In this document: positions 60,161 through 64,000 of the stretch, piece by piece
Position numbering within the stretch: the first letter of the stretch is position 1
Layout of the letters: every line of letters starts with the position of its first letter
Assembly (NCBI RefSeq): GCF_001458395.1
Contig: NZ_CYSR01000030.1
Span: 124,001-188,000, forward strand
Length of the DNA stretch: 64,000 bases
Source of the DNA: Leisingera aquaemixtae
Lineage (GTDB): Bacteria; Pseudomonadota; Alphaproteobacteria; Rhodobacterales; Rhodobacteraceae
Direction of reading: 5' to 3'
Translations under genes and position numbers: made by a program
Notes under the pieces: model-generated
The model's input: the letters and a program-made list of their open reading frames with translations, nothing else
Database searches by the model: none
What the model was told of the DNA's origin: nothing

Positions 60161-61630
60161 ATGAGCGCATTTGACGAACTGATGGCCTTCCAGCGCGAAA
60201 CCCAGGCGCTGGGGCAGATTGCGGGCCGTCTGGGCTGGGATCAGGAAACCGTGATGCCGCGCGGGGCCGCGCCGCAGCGGGGCGAGGAAATGGCCGCGAT
60301 CGAGGCGGTGCTGCACGCCCGCCGCTCCGACCCGCGGGTGGCGGAGTGGCTGGAGCAGGCCGAAGCGCCCGATGAAGCCGGTGCCGCGCAGCTGCGCGAG
60401 ATCCGCCGCAGCTATGAGCGCACCGTCAAGGTGCCTGCCGCTCTGGCCAAGAAGATCGCCCAGGTCACATCGGAGGCGCAGGGCAAATGGGCCGCCGCAC
60501 GGGCAGATGAGGATGTCGCAGCCTTCCTGCCTGTGCTGGAGGAAGTGGTGTCTCTGAAGCGCGAGGAAGGCCAGGCGCTGGCTGCGGGCGGCGATGTCTA
60601 TGACGCCATGGTCGAGGACTATGAGCACGGAATGACCGGGGCAGGGATTGCGGAGATCTTTGACGCCATGCGCCCCGGGCTGGTGGAGCTGCGCGCCAAG
60701 GTGCTGGAGAAACCCGCGCCGAAGGGGCTGGAGGGCACCTTTGACGACGCCGCGCAGATGAAGCTGACCCGCAAGATTGCCAAGGTGTTCGGCTATGACA
60801 TGGCGCATGGCCGGGTCGACAAGGCGGTGCATCCGTTCAGCTCCGGCTCCGGGCTGGACGTGCGGATCACCACGCGGACCAGCGCAACCGATCCCTTCAA
60901 CTGCTTCTATTCCACCATTCATGAGGTCGGCCACGGCGCCTATGAGCAGAACATCAGCCGCAATTACCTGCTGACACCGCTGGGCAGCGGCGTGTCGATG
61001 GGGGTGCATGAAAGCCAAAGCCGGATCTATGAAAACCAGATCGGCCGCAGCCGCGCCTTTACCGGCTGGCTGTTTGAGGAGATGAAAGCCGCCTTTGGCG
61101 ATTTCGGCATTGCTGATGCGGATGCCTTTTATGCCGCCGTCAACGCGGTGCATAAGGGCTATATCCGGACGGAAGCGGATGAGCTGCAATATAACCTCCA
61201 TATCATGCTGAGGTTCGGCCTGGAGCGCGCGCTGATGAGCGGCGATCTGGCGGTGAAGGATCTGGAAGCGGCCTGGAACGACCGGTTTGAGGCGGATTTC
61301 GGGTATGCGGTGGACAAGCCCTCCAACGGCTGCCTGCAGGATGTGCATTGGTCGGTCGGGCTGTTCGGCTATTTCCCGACCTACAGCCTGGGCAATGTCT
61401 ATGCCGGCTGCCTGTACCAGGCGCTGCGCCGGGACGTGCCGGGGCTGGATGCCCAGCTGGCCCAGGGCGACACCACAGGCGCCACCGGCTGGCTGAAGCA
61501 GAACCTGCAGCAGCACGGGGGCTTGCGCAGCCCGCGCGGCACCATCGTCCATGCCGCGGGAATGGAACCCGGGCATGAGCCGCTGCTGGCTTATCTGGAA
61601 GAGAAGTTCAGCCTGCTTTACGGCCTGTGA
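60161..61630 (+). CDS. M32 family metallocarboxypeptidase
   Basis: 489 residues, normal for the family. Zinc ligands lie in the HEXXH motif at His254 (FYSTIHEVGHGAYEQN) with the downstream Glu in VHESQSRIYENQIGRS. Other blocks are MPRGAAPQRGEEMAAIEAVLHARRSDP and LQDVHWSVGLFGYFPTYSLGNVYA. It removes C-terminal residues with broad specificity in the cytosol. A GC-rich imperfect hairpin (about 61661-61691) follows the stop without a T run. Confidence 0.95.
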   Translation: MSAFDELMAFQRETQALGQIAGRLGWDQETVMPRGAAPQRGEEMAAIEAVLHARRSDPRVAEWLEQAEAPDEAGAAQLREIRRSYERTVKVPAALAKKIAQVTSEAQGKWAAARADEDVAAFLPVLEEVVSLKREEGQALAAGGDVYDAMVEDYEHGMTGAGIAEIFDAMRPGLVELRAKVLEKPAPKGLEGTFDDAAQMKLTRKIAKVFGYDMAHGRVDKAVHPFSSGSGLDVRITTRTSATDPFNCFYSTIHEVGHGAYEQNISRNYLLTPLGSGVSMGVHESQSRIYENQIGRSRAFTGWLFEEMKAAFGDFGIADADAFYAAVNAVHKGYIRTEADELQYNLHIMLRFGLERALMSGDLAVKDLEAAWNDRFEADFGYAVDKPSNGCLQDVHWSVGLFGYFPTYSLGNVYAGCLYQALRRDVPGLDAQLAQGDTTGATGWLKQNLQQHGGLRSPRGTIVHAAGMEPGHEPLLAYLEEKFSLLYGL

Positions 61631-61749
61631 GTCCGGCCAGGCCGCCGGGTAACGCCTTCCCCGGGCAGCAGAAATCAGCTGCCCCGGAATTGCCTCATTT
61701 CAGGTGTACTCTCTAAGACTCCTGGGGACGGGACCACGAGGGTAGAGCC

Positions 61750-61812
61750 ATGCATACAGCCGTAGCCTATTTGATCTTTGCCAGCTTCGTGCTGGCGCCA
61801 TCCCTGATCTGA
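61750..61812 (+). CDS. Candidate 20-residue hydrophobic small protein
   Basis: The ATG at 61750 opens a 20-codon ORF encoding MHTAVAYLIFASFVLAPSLI, enough for one membrane helix. GAGGG ends 7 bases before the ATG, a good ribosome site. A possible promoter (TTGCCT near 61690, TCTAAG near 61712) lies upstream. The stop codon sits in an inverted repeat that also contains the stop of the convergent DUF6614 gene. No family is recognised and chance occurrence cannot be excluded. Confidence 0.4.
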   Translation: MHTAVAYLIFASFVLAPSLI

Positions 61813-61830
61813 GCCACCAGTCTCAGATCA
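61805..61830. terminator. Inverted repeat holding the stops of both convergent genes
   Basis: TGATCTGAG (61805-61813) and CTCAGATCA (61822-61830) form a perfect 9-bp stem with an 8-base loop. The small ORF stop and the DUF6614 stop are both read from the stem arms. It has no T run. Confidence 0.5.
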
Positions 61831-62173
61831 GCGCCATGCGCTCCGCCCGCTCGGGATCCGGGAAGGGACGGTAAAGGCCGATCTCCGCGGTGGCGATCAG
61901 GGCGGTCACGTGTGAGTACAGCTTTTCCACTTCCTCGTCGTGTTCGCCCAGAACCCGGAAGGCCTGATCCAACTGAGTCATATCCTTGAATTCAATTTCC
62001 AGCAGGAAGTCGCGGCAGTTGTCGCTTGCCAAATTCAGCTTGCGCCGCAGCAGACGCCAGCCGAGCACCACACCGCGTGCCTGCAGATAGTTCATCCATT
62101 GCTCAACCGCGCTGGCAAAGCTCAGCGCCTTGGCCTCGTGGTGCAGGTCGATGGAGCAGTGATACAAGTTCAT
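61823..62173 (-). CDS. DUF6614 family protein
   Basis: 116 residues from the ATG ending at 62173 (MNLYHCSIDLHHEAKALSFA). The protein has ferredoxin-like dimer character with the blocks VEQWMNYLQARGVVLGWRLLRRKLNLASDNCRDFLLEIEFKDMTQLDQAFRVLG and AEIGLYRPFPDPER. I assign it to the Rhodobacterales family DUF6614 from memory. The longer upstream frame is rejected. Function is unknown. It lies between the small ORF and gyrA, 76 bp downstream of the terminator of gyrA. Confidence 0.75.
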   Translation of the reverse strand: MNLYHCSIDLHHEAKALSFASAVEQWMNYLQARGVVLGWRLLRRKLNLASDNCRDFLLEIEFKDMTQLDQAFRVLGEHDEEVEKLYSHVTALIATAEIGLYRPFPDPERAERMALI

Positions 62174-62249
62174 GGGGCATCCCCTTGCTGAGAAAACGAA
62201 CCTTGACCGCAAGAATGCCTGAAACCCGTTAGGGGGCCGTTAACAAAGC

Positions 62250-62279
62250 GAACGCCGCCCTGGCAACAGGACGGCGTTC
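62250..62279 (-). terminator. Terminator hairpin after gyrA
   Basis: A 12-bp stem with one mismatch (GAACGCCGCCCT/AGGACGGCGTTC) begins 22 bp after the gyrA stop. On the minus strand the 3' side is only mildly T-rich. Confidence 0.5.
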
Positions 62280-62301
62280 AAATCTTTCAGCTGCGCGGGG
62301 C

Positions 62302-64000
62302 TTATTCCTCGCCGCTGTCCTCCTCTTCGCCGTTTTCGGCGATCCAGGCGACAGAGACCACTTCCTCGCCCTTGCCGGTGTTGAACACCCGCACGCCGCC
62401 GGCAGAGCGCGAGCGGAACGAGATGCCATCGACCGGCACCCGGATCGACTGGCCCTTGGAGGTGGCCAGCATGATCTGGTCGTCCAGCTCCACCGGGAAG
62501 GAGGCGACGATCTCGCCGCCGCGCATCGCCTTGTCCATCGCGGTCACGCCCATGCCGCCGCGCCCGCGCACCGGGTAGTCGTGCGAGGACGACAGCTTGC
62601 CCGAACCGCCCGCGGTGATTGTCAGGATCAGGTTCTCGGCTGCCGACATCTCTGCATAGAGCTCGGTGGAGAAGTTCGGATCCTCGGGCGCATCCTCGTC
62701 AGTGGTTTCCGCATCGTCGGTCAGGCCCGCCATCGCCCGGCGCATCTTAAGGTAGGCGGTGCGCTGCTCCGGCGTGTATTTGGAGTGGCGGATCACCGAC
62801 ATCGACACAACGCTGTCCTCGCCGGTCAGCCTGATGCCGCGGACACCGGTGGATTCGCGCGAGTTGAACACGCGCACGTCGGTGGAGCGGAAGCGGATGG
62901 CGCGGCCGGAGTTGGTGAACAGCATCACGTCGTCGTCTTCCGAGCAGATGCGCACGTTCACCAGTTTTACGGAGCCGTCTTCCGGCAGTTTCATCGCGAT
63001 CTTGCCGTTGCGGCGGACGTTGGTGAAGTCCGACAGACGGTTGCGGCGCACGTCGCCGCCGCTGGTGGCGAAGACCACCTGCAGGTTTTCCCATTCCTCG
63101 TCCGGCACATCGACCGGCATGATGGCGGCGATGGAGACGCCGGTCGGGATTGGCAGGATGTTGACGATGGCCTTGCCCTTGCCGGTGCGGCCGGACTGCG
63201 GCAGGCGCCAGGTCTTCAGCTTGTAGACCATGCCGTCGGTGGTGAAGAACAGAAGCTGGGTGTGGGTGTTGGCCACAAACAGCGTGGTCACCACGTCCTC
63301 TTCCTTGGTCTGCATGCCGCTGAGGCCCTTGCCGCCGCGCTTCTGGGCGCGGAAATCGGCCAGCGGCGTGCGCTTGATCCAGCCGCCGGAGGTCACGGTC
63401 ACCACCATGTCCTCGCGCTCGATCAGGTCCTCGTCCTCCATGTCGCCGGACCAGTCGACGATCTCGGTGCGGCGCGGCACGGCGAAGTTGTCGCGCACTT
63501 CGCGCAGCTCGTCACTGATGATGCCCATGATGCGCTCGCGCGAGGACAGGATTTCCAGATAGTCCTTGATCTTGCCGGCCAGTTCTTCCAGCTCGTCCGT
63601 GACTTCTTTCACGCCGATCTGGGTCAGGCGCTGCAGGCGCAGTTCCAGAATTGCGCGGGCCTGGGCTTCGGACAGGTTATAGGTGCCATCGTCGTTTGCC
63701 GTATGGGTCGGATCGTCGATCAGCGCGATGTATTCGAAGATCGGCTGTGCCGGCCAGCGGCGGGTCATCAGCTTTTCACGCGCTTCAGCGGCGTCCGCGG
63801 ACTGGCGGATGGTGGTGACGATCTCGTCGATATTGGTCACCGCCACGGCCAGGCCGCACAGGATATGGCTGCGCTCGCGGGCCTTGCGCAGCAGATGCGC
63901 CGTGCGCCGGGCCACCACGTCTTCTCGGAAATCGATGAAGGAGGTCAGGAACCGGCGCAGCGTCAGCTGTTCCGGCCGGCCGCCGTTCAGCGCCAGCATG
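62302..64000 (-). CDS. gyrA: DNA gyrase subunit A, C-terminal part
   Basis: The visible 566 codons cover the end of the cleavage-religation core and the whole C-terminal beta-pinwheel. The first visible residues, MLALNGGRPEQLTLRRFLTSFIDFREDVVARRT, correspond to roughly residue 345 of E. coli GyrA. The GyrA box appears as QKRGGKG near visible residue 220, required for DNA wrapping and so separating gyrase from topoisomerase IV. An acidic tail (ENGEEEDSGEE) ends the protein. The catalytic tyrosine lies outside the window on the right. Confidence 0.96.
   Translation of the reverse strand, partial: MLALNGGRPEQLTLRRFLTSFIDFREDVVARRTAHLLRKARERSHILCGLAVAVTNIDEIVTTIRQSADAAEAREKLMTRRWPAQPIFEYIALIDDPTHTANDDGTYNLSEAQARAILELRLQRLTQIGVKEVTDELEELAGKIKDYLEILSSRERIMGIISDELREVRDNFAVPRRTEIVDWSGDMEDEDLIEREDMVVTVTSGGWIKRTPLADFRAQKRGGKGLSGMQTKEEDVVTTLFVANTHTQLLFFTTDGMVYKLKTWRLPQSGRTGKGKAIVNILPIPTGVSIAAIMPVDVPDEEWENLQVVFATSGGDVRRNRLSDFTNVRRNGKIAMKLPEDGSVKLVNVRICSEDDDVMLFTNSGRAIRFRSTDVRVFNSRESTGVRGIRLTGEDSVVSMSVIRHSKYTPEQRTAYLKMRRAMAGLTDDAETTDEDAPEDPNFSTELYAEMSAAENLILTITAGGSGKLSSSHDYPVRGRGGMGVTAMDKAMRGGEIVASFPVELDDQIMLATSKGQSIRVPVDGISFRSRSAGGVRVFNTGKGEEVVSVAWIAENGEEEDSGEE

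Noticed and set aside
58046-61576. 1176-codon open frame antisense to trmJ, ctaA and the M32 peptidase
   Set aside because: It is a GC-bias shadow: it runs across three well-supported genes and gaps, has no family motifs and no ribosome site.
1-64000. tRNA, rRNA, CRISPR arrays, insertion sequences, prophage or attachment sites
   Set aside because: Intergenic gaps were read for cloverleaf-like, repeat-spacer and transposase signatures and none were seen; a tRNAscan or minced run would be decisive.

Overview
The window is chromosomal DNA of a high-GC alphaproteobacterium, most likely a Rhodobacteraceae member of the Roseobacter group (Leisingera/Phaeobacter/Ruegeria-like). The evidence is the ispD-ispF fusion, the dusB-ntrBC-ntrYX-trkAH-hfq-hflX gene order, an NtrC without the sigma-54 contact loop, the Rhodobacterales-restricted families DUF6456, DUF6477 and DUF6614, and a dispersed intergenic element ending in GGCCAGAAGAAA. 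No rRNA, recognisable tRNA, CRISPR array, insertion sequence or prophage was seen. Both ends cut genes: guaA on the left and gyrA on the right.

Left part (1-15305): guaA (partial); a pyrrolysine-free MttB-type methyltransferase; the divergent DUF6477/DUF6456 pair; a cupin; a PRX5-type peroxiredoxin; a lysine-rich orphan protein; lipA with an M20 amidohydrolase; a His-rich RcnB-like protein; hpt opposite ratA; a TPMT-family methyltransferase; a lone amt; and the ispDF-pgpA-cinA operon.

Central part (15487-41963): dusB-ntrB-ntrC-ntrY-ntrX, then a reverse-strand insertion of two lipoprotein-type genes and an exported caspase-like/Sel1/peptidoglycan-binding-like protein, then trkA-trkH-hfq-hflX. 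Next come a penicillin-acylase-like Ntn hydrolase, a 3-hydroxyisobutyrate-dehydrogenase-like protein, a SYLF lipoprotein, hemB, a small membrane protein, mfd and a TPR protein.

Right part (42025-64000): a Bcr/CflA-type MFS transporter; an acyl-CoA ligase overlapping a DsbA/FrnE-like gene and divergent from an XRE-cupin regulator; an arsenic operon (ArsR-ArsC fusion, ArsC, AqpS-type aquaporin) with a 32-bp dyad over its first start codon; an orphan peptide-binding protein; a probable free-standing sRNA with promoter and terminator; bdhA-patatin; DUF502; psuK-psuG; DUF4198 and HupE/UreJ with overlapping divergent start codons; thiE-like; trmJ; ctaA; an M32 carboxypeptidase; a 20-residue hydrophobic ORF; DUF6614; and gyrA (partial).

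Most of the window is core metabolism and nitrogen/potassium control. The least explained parts are the caspase module, the arsenic operator and gene fusion, the sRNA candidate, the lysine-rich orphan, the 17-bp dyad before dusB/ntrBC, and the dispersed intergenic element. All functional calls come from reading motifs by eye; no database search was run.
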